NCBI RefSeq assembly: GCF_900324465.2 | Contig: NC_046621.1 | Span: 2,574,431 to 2,638,430 of the forward strand | Source of the DNA: Anabas testudineus | Lineage: Eukaryota; Chordata; Actinopteri; Anabantiformes; Anabantidae | Reading direction: 5' to 3' | DNA: 64,000 bases | In this document: positions 25,539 to 41,215 of the stretch, in pieces | Layout: every line of letters starts with the position of its first letter | Position numbering within the stretch: the stretch's first letter is position 1 | Position numbers and translations under genes: made by a program | Notes under the pieces: model-generated | The model's database searches: none | What the model was told of the DNA's origin: nothing | What the model saw: only the letters and a program-made list of their open reading frames with translations

Positions 25539-27398
25539 ATGTGGAGTTTCAGCCCGTGGGCTCTTCTTCCTCCCATCTACTCCGTGCTCACAGCTGCAGG
25601 ACTGTGGCTGGTGTAAGTTCTGTTAATTATAGGACAACATGTCTTTTATTTTATATGACTCACTAAACACAGGACAGAGGCTGAGAAGCTGAAACCCCAA
25701 AGAAATGCAACCCAAGAGTTATTTTATTGATGTAGTTTGTCCACACATGCTTTAAAAAAAATCACGAATGGGGCATGAACATTGCACATAAGCCACGTTA
25801 GCTTTTAATGTTGTGCAAACTTACAAATAAAAGTTAAAGTAAACAACAAAACAAGACAATTACCAGAAAAAAAACATGCAAAATGTCAACAAATACACAG
25901 AACAAGGCGCAAAATGTGCTTTAGCAGCAGATTCTCTGTACCAGACGATTACTGTAGGCTTATATTCTAACTTTATTCATCTTTAATATTATGTTTCTTT
26001 GGTTATTTGATGCATTTTAACAGATACTTTGCAGCTGTCTGGGAGAAGAAGATCGTTCCCCTGAGTTCACAGTACCGGTAGGATGCAAGTCAATATTTTG
26101 GTCACCAAATTATAATTTTTATGTCTCTATGAAACAATTTTTAATGTGTTTTCAGGAGAGGTAATGGATCCTTGTATCCTCCATACATCAGGTACACACA
26201 GTACTTTTACTTTCAACAGTAAAAACTGTGTTTAGGGGAGAACAGCAAATACAAAAATCTCCCTTTGTTCTTCTCAGTGTTGCAGGAAACTTTCCTCCAG
26301 TCAGCTGCTTCTTCAGCGAGGTCGTGAACCTGGCAGCGTTTGTAGGTAATTTATTCATAAAACGTTTAGAATACAAGATCCCACTGTTGAAACTGATGAA
26401 ATTTAAACTGTGAGGCTGCTGAAATTCTGTATTTACTGAATAAAAACATCACTAATCTGCTCACATTTCTTCTTACACAACACATAGTTGTAGGACACAG
26501 TCATTGCTAGTTCGGAGCTGCACGAGTTTCTCTCTCTGTTACAGGGTTCATCATCTCCGTCCTCCGATTCCTTCAGCTGAGACACAGAATCAACAAACCG
26601 TGGCTCAACGTTAGCAGCCTGGTAGTTTTCTCTGTTGCCTGCTTTGGAATGACGCTTGTTGGAAACGTCCAGGTATCAAACTGCATCAGCAGTTCAAACA
26701 TTAATCGGTGGATGAACCCTCCTTTGAAGTGAGCTCCACAGACTTGATCTTGTTTATTGTGGTTTTAGGTATTCACTCAGAAGATGGTTCACAATTTGGG
26801 CACCTGTTTGACGTTTGGACTGGGAACTCTGTTCTGCTGGGTGCAGTCCTACATCACACTGAAAGTTAATCTGATGAATGAGGGGAAGAAGGCGGCCGTC
26901 GTTCGTTTCCTGTTGTCTGGATCCATCACTGTGTGTATAATACTCTGTATCCTTTTTACTACCAGCTGACGAGGGAGCCGAACACATTTAAAGGTAATGA
27001 AGTTAAAATAAAAGACGTCACTCTGAATCTGATTATTGTTGTCATGACCACGTCCACAGACTCAGAGCTTCTGCTAACGTTTGTAGCGTCCCTGTCTATG
27101 TTCTGAAGCCCCTGCGTGGTTCGGTTTAGGTCTTTCCATCTACGTTAATTCTCCGTTTTCATGTCTGAACCTTGACTCACCTGCTGCAGACTTCTCCCTG
27201 ATGTCTCAGAGGCTCCACATGCACGCAGCTCGATGCCAGTGGGTGCTCGTCATGCTCTTCCTCGTCTTCCTCAGCACTTTTGCAATCGAATTCCGTCACT
27301 ATCGCTTCTACATGGAGTGCAGAGAAAACGCTGGAGATCCCGTCAACACAACAGAAACCCTCTCTGACGTGTCCAGGTCCGGTGTGAAAGAACTGTAG
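25539..27398 (+). CDS. tmem150c: TMEM150C (tentonin 3)-type membrane protein, gene 1
   Basis: Six-span plasma-membrane protein of the Frag1/DRAM/Sfk1 (TMEM150) family; mammalian TMEM150C is reported to confer or modulate slow mechanosensitive currents. Seven exons give 248 residues, almost equal to human TMEM150C: 25539-25612, 26024-26077, 26156-26191, 26278-26345, 26545-26672, 26769-26946 and 27190-27398. Landmarks: TM1 LLPPIYSVLTAAGLWLVYF, then PPYISVAGNFPPVSCFFSEV, RFLQLRHRINKPWLN, GMTLVGNVQ, HNLGTCLTFGLGTLFCWVQ, LKVNLMNEG, RCQWVLVML and FAIEFRHYRF. The tail TETLSDVSRSGVKEL resembles the vertebrate TMEM150C tail. It is the only copy on the plus strand and lies between hnrnpd and enoph1. 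AATAAA signals occur at 27675-27815. All exons are open. Confidence 0.93.
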
Positions 27399-28620
27399 GG
27401 ACGTTACACTCATTCAATCTTTAGTGACACATGATTATTACATCATGTGAAAAGTGAATCAGTGCGAGTGATGAATCCAAATTATTTTTGTAACCTTCAA
27501 CTGCTGGATTGTAAATACACCAGATTTTACATTTTGTCTTCAGTATTGTTCAATGAAAACTGAAAAGAATCCAAAATGAGTTGCTGCACATTTCGAATCT
27601 CACTTCATTTACTGGACATCAGTTAACTTTTATAGAAACCAGTGGGATCATGACTGTCTAATGGGTATTTCCAATAAAGAGATGTAAGATTGTTTGTGTA
27701 TTCACATACTTTTTCTTACCACTCTATTTGTATGGCTCAATGTCACCAGACAGAAATAAACAAGAAATGAGATTCTACTCTGTGTGAATTTCCTTAACTG
27801 TTTGAAATAATAAAGTATAAAATATGCAACTTTTTAACGACAGGATACGTCCAGTATTTAGTCACAGACGGAGGAAGCAGAAAGCATTTTATGTGAAACG
27901 AGGCATTTTATTGGAAGCAAGTTTCCTGAAGAATGCCAAAATGTTTCACACAGAAATCCTCATTTGGCAAGTTGTACTTAACTTTCCAACACCCACATTA
28001 CAGCTGAACATCGAGGATGGCACATTTAAATAGACACCAATCATCTGAAAGGGGATTAATTAAGACATTCAAACAAGGTTTGAAATTAAATCCGTCTGTC
28101 ACAGCACCTCTGCTGAGTGGATCTACTTTCTAAAACATTACAGTTCAATCACTGGATAAAATTTCATACAGCTGCACATACGTGTGTATGCGTAGAGGGA
28201 GTGAAACGAGTGGAAAGTGTACGTAGAACAGTGACAGATACAACTCACACACACACACAGTTGGAAAGTCTGGATCAAGACTGAAGGACTGGCAATCAAA
28301 TCCGGTTCATCCAAAAAGACAGAAAGGTCAGTAAACCTCATTATGTGCAGCACCTTTTATCTACAGCTTCTGTTTCCAATCACATGGTCCAAAGACAGTG
28401 ACGGTCCTTTGACTTCTTACTACGCTCCAGACATGTGAAAGGCATCCGGAAAGAACTGGAAATGTGAATCCTTGCAGGCTCGGACTTCATTAGCCGTACT
28501 TGTGGCTAACTATTGTGCCAGCAGCATCTCCTACCCCGGCTAAACTGTGAACGTGGACCAAACAAAACGTGGGGGGAAAAGAAGAGAAGGAAAAGCTCAC
28601 GGTGAAGCCTCCACGCTGCG
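27399..28620. other. Convergent 3'UTRs of TMEM150C-like gene 1 and enoph1
   Basis: Plus-strand AATAAA motifs at about 27675, 27754 and 27811 fit the TMEM150C-like 3' end. A minus-strand AATAAA (TTTATT on plus near 27906) fits the end of a long enoph1 3'UTR. The two transcripts therefore end within about 100 bases of each other. No other gene is seen. Confidence 0.55.
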
Positions 28621-32056
<3,436 letters not shown>

Positions 32057-33649
32057 TTTTAGGACTGCAGTTAAATTAGCTCACGTTAGCTTGATTAGCA
32101 GCAGCACAGTGTTGAAACCAGGCAGCGCTGGTTCTCTCAAGCTAAACCCGGACCGGTAAACAGCAGGACAGAGATGGTCTCAGCGAAGACAGGTGGAACA
32201 TCTGACTGGTTCTTCCTCACTATCTGGTTATACTGGTCATCACCTCGCAGCTGGAGCTAACCAAACACTGACCTGAACACGTTGAGATGTGTCAGTTCAG
32301 CCTCCGGCTCAGTAGGGGGCGCTGTGCCCAGCAACACGACCTGCACATGCTTCTCCCACCAGGTTTATTTTTATTATTTTTAACAAATATGATATAAACT
32401 GTAAAATTATCGATGCTTTGTGAATTAATGCTTAATGGTTTCTAAAGAAAAAATACAATTTGCTGTGTGAACTTTTCTTGGAGGCAACAGTGGTTCAGCA
32501 GCAAATGTCCTGGGGCAGAGAAACCAGTTAATCCGGCTTTGATAAACTCAAACAATACAATCTGTGAGTTACACAAAGCCATGTCCTAATTTTAGAAGAC
32601 TAGAAATCAAATAGAGATCAAGGATAATGCACTGTAAATATCTCCCTGTGGCAATAAAGTCAGTGAAAAAGTAGTAAAATTAAGTGTTTGTGATGTTTTA
32701 AATGAAACAGAAACTGTCTTTATTTGAAATATATACAGTTTATATAGGGAATATATGTTGTTGTTGACTTGTATAGAAATGTAAGGTTCGTCTTCAGCAA
32801 AAGATAATATGCTTTAATTTGTAAAATCCTCTCCTGTATACATCTTGTTTTGTCAAACTTTATCACACATGAAGAAGCAACGCTTCAAATTACATTTGAG
32901 AAGCTATAATGACTTTTAAATTTGTGAAATGATGCTTCACTAACAAAATTGTTGCCATTTATTTTCTATTTATTGGCTAATCAAATGACTATTTGCTTAA
33001 TGAAGCTCTAAATCTCTACTTGAAAATATATAACACTATAGATATATTTCATGGACTATAATCTTTTGGAAATCAGATGCATCATTTCGTAGACACATTA
33101 TTCAGTGAGACAACACTTTATTGATGGCATACGCAATGAAACCCAAAGAAGAAACCTACAGTACAGTAAAGTGCAGTATATAAGGGTTGCTACTTGGACA
33201 AAGACACACATAATAATTTATTTTCTTCTGCAGAATACAATAAAACAAAACATAGATTCATAGATGTTCAAATCTGTCTTAAACGTTAGTCAAATAACCC
33301 TAACCCTGCTGTGGAGGAGCTTCAGAAGTGAAATAAAACAAATACAAAACATATATGAAAACTATAATAACACAAAAATGTCCAACTAATGTAATAAAAT
33401 AAACAGTAAATTGAAATTGATTATACATAAAAATAAATAAAATGCTTTATGTTTACTAATAACAATTACATGCTGTGCAAACTTGCATTAAAAAACATAA
33501 TTTAACACTTTTGAATGAAACATTCGAACATGCATATGATCATATGTTACTACTGATGTGCTACTGTAACCGTCTGCTTTTATAAATATTTACAGCATGT
33601 TCACAATAAATAGAGTTTTCTGTAGTTGCACCTGAGGGTCTTTAAACAG
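32057..33649. other. enoph1 promoter and 3' flank of TMEM150C copy A
   Basis: The first 300 bases are the enoph1 upstream region, with TTAGCT/GCTAAC words and a GGGGGCGCTGT stretch near 32315. The rest is AT-rich with no exon; the part next to 33649 should be the 3'UTR of copy A on the minus strand. Confidence 0.5.
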
Positions 33650-35694
33650 CTACAGCTGGTTCGACTGGGACCTGGACAGTTCAGAGAGCGTTTCTGACGT
33701 GCCGACGGGACACGCACAGTTTTCTGTGCATATTACGTCAAAGCGATAGTGACGGAACTCGATGGCAAATGTGCCCAGAAAGATGAGGAAAAACATGACC
33801 AGTGCCCACTGGCATCGAGCTGCAGGCATGCTGATGTCCTGCGACAACAGAAAGGGGTCTGCACAAGGAAAGTTAAGGATGCTACATGAAAATGAAGGAT
33901 AACAGTAGATGATAGAACAATCACAAGGATGAGCCCTTTCTCTACTTTCTCAGGCTGGAGTGAGTAAAAGGATACAGAGCATCATGCAGACAGTGATGCA
34001 TCCAGACAACAGCACTCGAACGATTGCAACTTTCATCCCCTCGTTCCTCAGATTAACTTTCATGGTGATGTAGGACTGCACCCAGCAGAACATTGTTCCC
34101 AGTCCAAACGCCATGGAGGTGCCCAAGTTGTGAATCCTCTCCTGAGTGAACAACTAGAACCAAAAGAATAAAGATCAAGTTTGTGAGTCCATCTACAAAT
34201 AAGACCACAGATGATGTTAATCTGTTTACAACTATTGACATGAATCAAGCAAAGAAAACATCTGAGGAGATTGATGAAACTACTAAAACTGGGTTAAGAA
34301 CTGTACAATGGAAGAAGGTCATGTGGTCTAATAAGTCCAGATTGACCCTGTTCCAGAGTGATGTTCCAAAAATGTTGTGACAGTGCAGAAGCTTATTGAA
34401 AAGATTCCACAGTGAATTTGTGCTGTAATCAAAACTAAAGGTGGTCCAATTAAATATTAGAGTGTGTGACTGTTTTTTTTTTTTTTTTGGACGAGCAGTG
34501 TATAAATATAATTATAACTTTATGCACGTCCAGTATCTGTCGATGGAGTTACCTGGAAATTTCCAACGAGTGTCATTCCGAGGCAGCCAACGGAGAAAGC
34601 CACCAGGCTGCTAGTATTCAAGAATGGGTTGTCTATTCTGTGTTTCAGCTGAAAATATCTGAGGACGGCGATGATGAACCCTGAAACAGAGAAGGAGCCG
34701 TCGGCAGTCTTATCACTTGAAGATGGGTGTCTGCATCTCTTGTAAATATAAAAATAAATAACTGGAGCGTCGCTGCTCTCACCTACAAACGCCGCCAGGT
34801 TCATGACCTCGCTGAAGATGCAGCTGGCTGGTGGAAAGTTTCCTGCAATACTACAAAGAGGAGGAAACAACTTCTACGTTACACATAGTAGCTGTGGTCT
34901 TATTGTTAAGGACATGACGAGTGCGTACCTGATGAACGGAAAATATGAAGATCCATCTCTTGTCCTAAAAACACATTAAAAAAAACAAATTACAACTGAT
35001 ATAAAAATGATTTTTGGGTTCACGGACTGATTTGATTCTCACCTGTTCTGTGATGTCAGAGGTTCTATCTTCTTATCCTCAATAGCCACAAAGTATCTGT
35101 GAAGGAAGATGAATCAACTAACTGTCATCTCACCTGGTGCAGGTGTGATGACAGACACTGAAGGATTAACGGACAATCGGCCCCTTCAAAGTAATTCAGC
35201 TTCTTTCTGTAGTAATCTTGTGCCTCATTCTACTTCTTACTAGTTCTTTTTAGTACTTTGGACTCATTTATGTAACTTTACTTTACTTTACTTTAATTTG
35301 GACTTTGAATCACTTTTTTAGGTTATTTTGTGACTTTTTCCTCTTTGTGTGACTTTGTTGTAGTTTTTAAAGTAATTCTGTGGTTTTCTTTTTATTAGTT
35401 TTTGTGCTGACAGGTATTTTGTGTCTGTTTGGAGTCTTTTCTCATTTCTTTGCAGTTGTTTTATACAACTTTGTAGTCACCTCATGTCGCCTGTATCCCT
35501 TTAAAGTCTTTCTTTGTCAGTGTTTGCACATGAATCAGAAAGCCTCAGCCTCTGTCCTGTTCTAATATCCATCCCCGGTACCAGACGGTTTAATGTCGTC
35601 CTATATTTAACAGGACTTACACGAGCCACAGTCCTACAGCTGTGAACGTGGAGTAGATGGGAGGCAGAAGAACCCACGGGCTGCAATTCCACAT
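33650..35694 (-). CDS. tmem150c: TMEM150C (tentonin 3), copy A, complete
   Basis: Six-span TMEM150/Frag1-family protein; probably the direct TMEM150C counterpart, since it follows enoph1 and best keeps the canonical loops. Seven exons, 248 residues: 35694-35621, 35096-35043, 34964-34929, 34850-34783, 34680-34553, 34153-33976 and 33858-33650. Exon sizes (74, 54, 36, 68, 128, 178, 209) equal those of the plus-strand gene exactly. Approximate membrane segments: 7-26, 69-90, 101-120, 130-150, 161-183 and 197-216. Landmarks are VAIEDKKIEPL, ISIAGNFPPASCIFSEVMN, GMTLVGNFQ, RIHNLGTSMAFGLGTMFCW and FAIEFRHYRFDVICTE, with tail SETLSELSRSQSNQL. Two in-frame ATGs abut at the start; the second aligns with the other copies. 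The acceptor TTCTTCTGTAG just before the ATG implies an upstream noncoding exon. Confidence 0.95.
35270..35530. repeat. Degenerate T-rich tandem-like array in copy A intron 1
   Basis: Words TTTGTGTGACTTTG, TTTTGTGTCTG and TTTGTAGTC repeat loosely. It is the complementary form of the A-rich arrays at 2715, 14800 and 18955. Confidence 0.45.
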
Positions 35695-36173
35695 CATGTT
35701 TCCTCAGTCTCTACAGAAGAAGAAGCTGTTAGTTTGTGTTGGAGATAAACTAACATGTAGGATGTGTTTCTGATGAGGCCCCATTAATAAATAACGGAAC
35801 GGCTGTAATCAGCAGACTCATCTACTAATGCATCATCTACTAATGTGTTTTAAAGCATCAGGGAGACTTCGTTTGACCACTTATCATCTGGACATCTGGA
35901 TCAAAACTCATTCATAACCTGACCATTAACATTTGTAAACATTTGTCTAGTTTTGGGGTCATTTTGTTTGTCACAGGACAAATCTGCAGCTCTCTGATCC
36001 ATTAAATGATTTATTAACCACAAATAAAGGAATGAATTACAGCTCACAGATGGCTCCTTATTGAAGGGAGTGGTCAGACTGTCAGACAACAACAGATGTG
36101 TACAAACAACTGAACCCTGTAAGAGGACAGAACGGGTCAGTTCGGTTCTTGTTGGGCTGTAAACACAACATAC

Positions 36174-36240
36174 CGGTCCGTCCTGTAGATGGTCTCTCAC
36201 CGGCCCGAAGCTCCGTGCAGCAGGTCTGGATGGAAACTCT
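36174..36240 (-). other. Putative noncoding exon 0 of copy A
   Basis: On the minus strand ATCTACAGGACGGACCG is followed by donor GTATGTTG. The same word ends at a GT donor upstream of copies B, D, E and G. The 5' limit is not defined. It is inferred as a 5'UTR exon because each first coding exon begins right after an acceptor. Confidence 0.45.
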
Positions 36241-36339
36241 TTAAAACCCTCTCCAGGTAATAAATGTAAGACGAAGCACGTCTGTTAGACACCGTGAAAT
36301 GCTGCTGAGTACCCGGTGGTTTTATTCTCATGTTATTAA

Positions 36340-36395
36340 AGCGTGATCAAGAGCACTTCCGGTGTGTCCTTCACAATAAAAGCACCGAACTCTGC
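36340..36395 (-). promoter_or_regulatory. ETS-like promoter element of copy A
   Basis: GCACTTCCGGTGTGTCCTTC followed by AATAAAAGC. Variants of this block recur at 41130, 46785, 54323 and 58195, next to other TMEM150C copies or relics. CCGGAAGT is the classic ETS core. This is an inferred promoter. Confidence 0.4.
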
Positions 36396-36596
36396 GTCGT
36401 GGGGATGGAGAGAGTCAAACATGCAAACTGCAGTTTAGACAATACAGTTCAAGATAAGGATTGATGAACATCTCCAGGTTTATATAAATATAAATTAAGC
36501 AGATTTGATTAAATAGATGACAGATTTATACTATGATGTAAATGTAAATACTGGATGCTGCTTTGCATTAAACTTGCACATTTTACACTTCAACTG

Positions 36597-36827
36597 TGAA
36601 TATAAAACAGTTCATTCAATCACACAACGTTTGAGATGTTTATTAAAATTATTATGTTTAAATAGAACATCCATTAAAACAACACTGGAAACAATTGTTT
36701 AAGGTGAACTGTGAATATAAAACAGTTCATTCAACCACACAACGTTTGAGATATTTAATAAAATTATTATGTTTAAATAGAACATCCATTAAAACAACAC
36801 TGAAAACGACTGTTTAAGATGAACTGT
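36597..36827. repeat. 115-bp direct tandem duplication
   Basis: Two adjacent copies (unit starts at 36597 and 36712) share long identical stretches such as TGAATATAAAACAGTTCATT and TAGAACATCCATTAAAACAA, with a few substitutions. They lie just downstream of the copy B stop on the minus strand, probably in its 3'UTR. Confidence 0.85.
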
Positions 36828-36892
36828 CTGTCATTAGAAACAGTTTGTGCAGCATGTTAAGAGAAAATAACTTGGACTAGTTCATCTGGATC

Positions 36893-38335
36893 TTAGGGAT
36901 TTTTAAATGTCACTTCAGAGAGCATCTCTGACATTTTGCTGGGATATTCACAGCTTTCTCTGCACTCGATGTAGAAGTGATCATGACGAAATTCGATGGC
37001 AAACGTGCTGAAGAAGATGAGCAGTAACATGACCAGTACCCACTGGCATCGGGCTGTGTTCAAGTGGAAGTCCTGAAACATGAGGTAGAAGTCTGCAGCA
37101 GGTGAGTTAAGTTATTATTTGAATAAAAATGTTTTTTAAAACAATAGTCTGACAGCTTATCTGGGTAACGTTGAATCTTATTATCTAACAGTACAATTAA
37201 TGGAAGAATGTTTCTCACTATATGTTACTAACTATGTGTTTATCACTGTCGTGAGCTGGACTCAGTAAAAGGATACAGAGAATCATGCAGAGAGTGATGG
37301 ATGCAGACAACAGGAATCGGATGAAGCCAACCTTCATCCCCTCGTTCATCAAGTTAACTTTCAGGGTCATGTAGGTCTGCATCCAGCAGAACAGGAGTCC
37401 CAGTCCGAACGTCATATACGAACCAAACGTGTGAATCCTGTGATCTACTGCAAACTGAAACCAGAATCACAAAGAATTGAAAAGGAAATCTGTGCATTTT
37501 AATCCACCTACAAACTGATATAAATTAGAAAATACATGTGTCAGTGAGTTTAACGTGTTACCGGGACGTTTCCTGTGATTATCATTCCAACACAGGCGAG
37601 AGAGAAAACCACCAGACTGCTGATGTTCAGCCAGGGTTTGTCCATTCTGTCTTTTAGCTGACCGTATCTGAGGACGGCAATAATGAACCCTGAAACAGAA
37701 AATGAAAATTAAACAATACCACAAATAAGTTATTTAAAGTAAATTAAAAGAAATAAAACATAGATTTCTGTTCAGTGCACCAGTGGTTTATTTCATTTTC
37801 AGGACATTCAATATTGTTTATTTTAAATTTGATCCATTTCCAGTCAAATCCTTCTAATATCAGTGTTTCCACCTGTGGAGTGTTGCATTAGAAATTAATT
37901 TACATTATTACTTAATCAGAGATCTTACCCACAAACGCTGACAGGTTCATGACTCCGCCAAAGACGCAGCTGACTGGTAGGAAATAGACTGTATTACTGA
38001 GAGGAGGAAAAAGGAGAATGATGTTATTTTAAGTTTCAGTTTCAGTAAATATGTATTTATTAGAAAGGGGAAATAATAAGTTTGTACCCGATGTGTGGAG
38101 TGTAGAAGGAGTCATATGGTAAACTCGAGGGTTCAATAATCTTCACATTGGGAGGTACATAGTATCTGTTAACGCACATTAAACACACAATAAAGGAAAA
38201 TATAAAAAAAACAAAGAAGAATATAATTAGAGACTGAAATAAAAATCAGGAGTTTAGCAGAACTTACACGAGCCACAGTCCAGCAGCTGTGAACACCGAG
38301 TAGAGCAGAGGAAGAAGAACCCACGGGCTGCACAT
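36893..38335 (-). CDS. tmem150c-like: TMEM150C-like protein, copy B, intact and derived
   Basis: Six exons give 239 residues: 38335-38268, 38165-38088, 37996-37929, 37689-37562, 37454-37277 and 37092-36893. Exons 2 and 3 of the ancestral gene are fused into one 78-nt exon (YYVPPNVKIIEPSSLPYDSF then YTPHIG), so one intron is gone, and 12 nt are lost relative to 54+36. The six membrane segments are kept, with FGLGLLFCWMQTYMTLKVN and FAIEFRHDHFYIE. Differences from copies 1 and A: the IAGNFPP motif is replaced by NTVYFLP, NFQ becomes NVP at the exon 5 end, and the tail is rewritten (ESCEYPSKMSEMLSEVTFKNP). The acceptor TTCTTCTGCAG lies 14 bases before the ATG. All frames are open, so it is likely functional. 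Confidence 0.9.
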
Positions 38336-40373
38336 CACGTCTCTTATGTTTCTGCAGAAGAAGCTGTGAGTTTGTTTAAAAGCTCATTAGAACGTGTACG
38401 ATGAGGAATGTAACAACTTTATACTTCTACTTCTCAACATCTATGATAGAAAATACTACACTACGCTTCACTTTTACCTTTTAAAAGTTTTACTCATTAG
38501 ATTCAAAAGTCAAAGGGACCTGAGGTAAGTTGTGATCTGAGAAATCAGCCTATAAAAACAAAACCTAATTTAATTTTATATAAACTTCAGAATGTTTAAA
38601 ATATAATAAGCTTTAAAAAACAAAACAGATGAAAACAATTCGTCTCTTGTTGCAGGTTTCAGTGTCTCTTTGTTAGAAAGAAACTTTTACATGAGAACGA
38701 TATTATATCACTCAGATACTATCAAATATTTGTAATGAAGTATTTCTACAGTGTTATACTGGTACTCTTACTTCAGCACTAAACACATATTTCTTTAACA
38801 ACAGTTGTTTTAGTAAACAGCATAAAAATTTAAATTTAAAGAAGAAATAAAGCAGCAGAACACACACCAGTTCGTCCTGTAGATTATCTCTTTGTGTCCC
38901 CCCAGAAATGAAGTGGGTTGAACAGATGCTGAGGAATTTTATCTGTGTCCACCGACTTCCTGAGAAAGTTACTGCATCATACAAATGTGGGGGCAGACGT
39001 TTCAAAACAAGATGCATGAGTGGGACACATTAAAATGGAAAGACACGGTAACTGAAAACAATTTGATAAAAAATGTGAGTCATTAGAAAAAAAAAAAACT
39101 CAATATGAAGAAATGTAGCATTTGACTTATTGTTTAATTACAACACACGTCTTTTACATAGAAACACAATTTCTAGAGAAGCTGTAACTTTTTCTAAAAT
39201 GCACAAATATTTCCAGAAGAACTTTATTGTCTTTTAAATTTCATGCCCACAGCTCCCACAAAAAGGTTCTGACAAAGGCAAAATAAAATGTGAAGTTTAT
39301 AATATATTGAAGTAACTCTGTTTTCATTCTGGGTGATTCCAAAATTAGAAATAAAGTGCAGAAAAAATGTAGAATAAAATGTAAAAAACAAAATAAAAGA
39401 ACAGATTCAAAATGACTTTTTGATTCTTTTCTAGAATACTAAAAGTTAGTTTTTTGTTAGTTTAGCTGTGATTCATCAGGTTTAAACTGAACCATATATT
39501 TCACTACTCTTCTTTTTCACCACATGTTCCAGTAACTCTGATTTCACTAAAAAGTAATTTCCAGGAATTTTGCCAGTTTGTGGTCATTTACATTTCCTCA
39601 AAGTAGATTGCTCACATGCATGAAGGGATGTTTAAGTTCCTTCAGACTTATGAACTTACTGAACCCTGACTTCAGTTAAAAACTTCAGGATGTATGAAGT
39701 TAAACCCACGAACATGAATTCTATTCAGACCAGTCGTGACAAGACAGGTGTAGTTCTCTGGAACCTGATGAACACGATAAATTAGGGGTTAAAATCTGCA
39801 CTGATCCTGCTAATTTACATTAACTGTGATTTTATTGTTAAAAGGAAACGACAGAGATTTATCTGATGTTTGAACAATGAAGGAATCAATTTCTTCTCCT
39901 ACAAACAAAACTCACATAAGAGATATAAACTATAGACGTCTATTCTTCCAATGATTAAACACGGCTGATCCAGGTAATCAGAAACAACTGGAGCCTTAAA
40001 AACTCCAGGTTCGACCCATAGAAACGTTGCTGACATAGTTTGATTAAATTGATAATTCACTGATAATTTGATTAAGAATTGTGTTGGTTAAGGTCGTTTT
40101 CAGCACTTTGGAAAATATTATTAAAATATTATTAATAGGAGCTCAGGTGAGACATCCCTGTTCTGTTGAATTATCCCTTTTAACTCGAGTTAAAAGTGTT
40201 TTTCAAACATCAAGGTTTTGCATTTAAGAATAAAATCCCAGTTCTCCACATTAATAACACTCTGAGTACAAACATGAAGTTTATTACGTTTAAAAATAAG
40301 TTCTAAAGTAATTTACTCATTAAAAATGTAACATTCAAACACGTTCATGCTGCATTTTCAAACGTCACCCAGT
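38336..40373. other. 5' flank of copy B and spacer
   Basis: This contains the copy B exon-0 word at 38868-38990 (listed separately), then AT-rich sequence whose 39470-39790 part is repeated at 45310-45690 with the same order. No coding exon was recognised. Confidence 0.5.
38868..38990 (-). other. Putative noncoding exon 0 of copy B
   Basis: The minus strand carries AATCTACAGGACGAACTG just before donor GTGTGTG. Homologous blocks with a GT donor lie upstream of D (44727), E (50317) and G (60940). The 5' limit is not defined. Confidence 0.45.
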
Positions 40374-40575
40374 CTAACTTGTCTCCTGTTGCAGCTCAGA
40401 CACTTCAGACAGGGCTTCCAATGTGCTGACGGGATGTCTAGAGTATTCTGTGCACGTTGCATCACAGTGATAGTAACGAAACTCAATGGAAAAAGTGCTG
40501 ACGAAGGTGAAGAAGAACATAACTGACATGACATCGAGCTGCATGTGTGGAGGCGCTGGGACGACAAGGAGAAGT
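40374..40575 (-). pseudogene. TMEM150C-like copy C: last-exon relic
   Basis: A single block resembles ancestral last exon 7. It has an acceptor (CATGTGCAG) then codons TTC TCC TTG TCG TCC CAG CGC as in the plus-strand gene, a gap that shifts frame around the RCQW region, and then recovery of FSIEFRYYHCDATCTE and a tail like SETLSELS. No exons 1-6 lie upstream, only a promoter-like block near 41130. It is a host-gene pseudogene that lost its body by deletion. Confidence 0.75.
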
Positions 40576-41119
40576 CTGCACATGAAAATGTAGGATAACA
40601 GCAGGTGAAAACAGAACATGGCAACCTGGGAGCTGATTCTATCAAGCTGACAAGTGGAATCATCCTGATACAAACCTGTCAGGAAACAGCTTTTTTATTT
40701 AATGGCTCTTTTACATCTTTGAACGTCTCTCACTTTGTGGTTCTGTTCTGCCATCTTGGAGCCAAAGTTGATTTAATGTTTATGATTTATATTCATAACA
40801 CCCGGTATACTGTTTAAATGTTCAGCAAGTCTAAACACAAAACAATAACTAGACTCTCAGTCTTTGTTCCCAGCAGGGGGGGCTAACACCAACCAAACTG
40901 AAGGAATGTACCTGATCACGGTTTTGCACGTTAACACAACATCCGGGTTTCATGTCCAGGTGTTTCAGGTACTGATGGAGACTCTTTTAAAATCCTCTCC
41001 AGCGGTTTTCATCAACATTCTCCGTATTAAAGGTAGATAACAAACGTGAGTCGCATTTGTAAAGTCGCTAACAACTGCTCAACAAACTATTAAAGGACTA
41101 ATAACAAGTTTTTGACAAC

Positions 41120-41215
41120 GTGAAGCAGGTAGGAGCGGCTTCCGGTGTGGGCGTTTGTCCTTCAAAATAAAAGCGCGGAGCTGTAAATACACAAATAAAG
41201 ACCCGAACTCAGGGT
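41120..41215 (-). promoter_or_regulatory. ETS-like promoter block left from deleted copy C
   Basis: GGAGCGGCTTCCGGTGTGGG followed by CCTTCAAAATAAAAGCGCGG. It is nearly the same as 46770-46880, 54310-54430 and 58180-58290. Here no first exon follows it before the relic last exon. Confidence 0.45.

Noticed and set aside
34183-34380. 65-codon plus-strand frame in copy A intron 5
   Set aside because: It overlaps an intron of copy A on the opposite strand and includes a transposon-like word (GGAAGAAGGTCATGTGGTC) seen in fish Tc1-type debris; too short and degenerate to delimit as an element.
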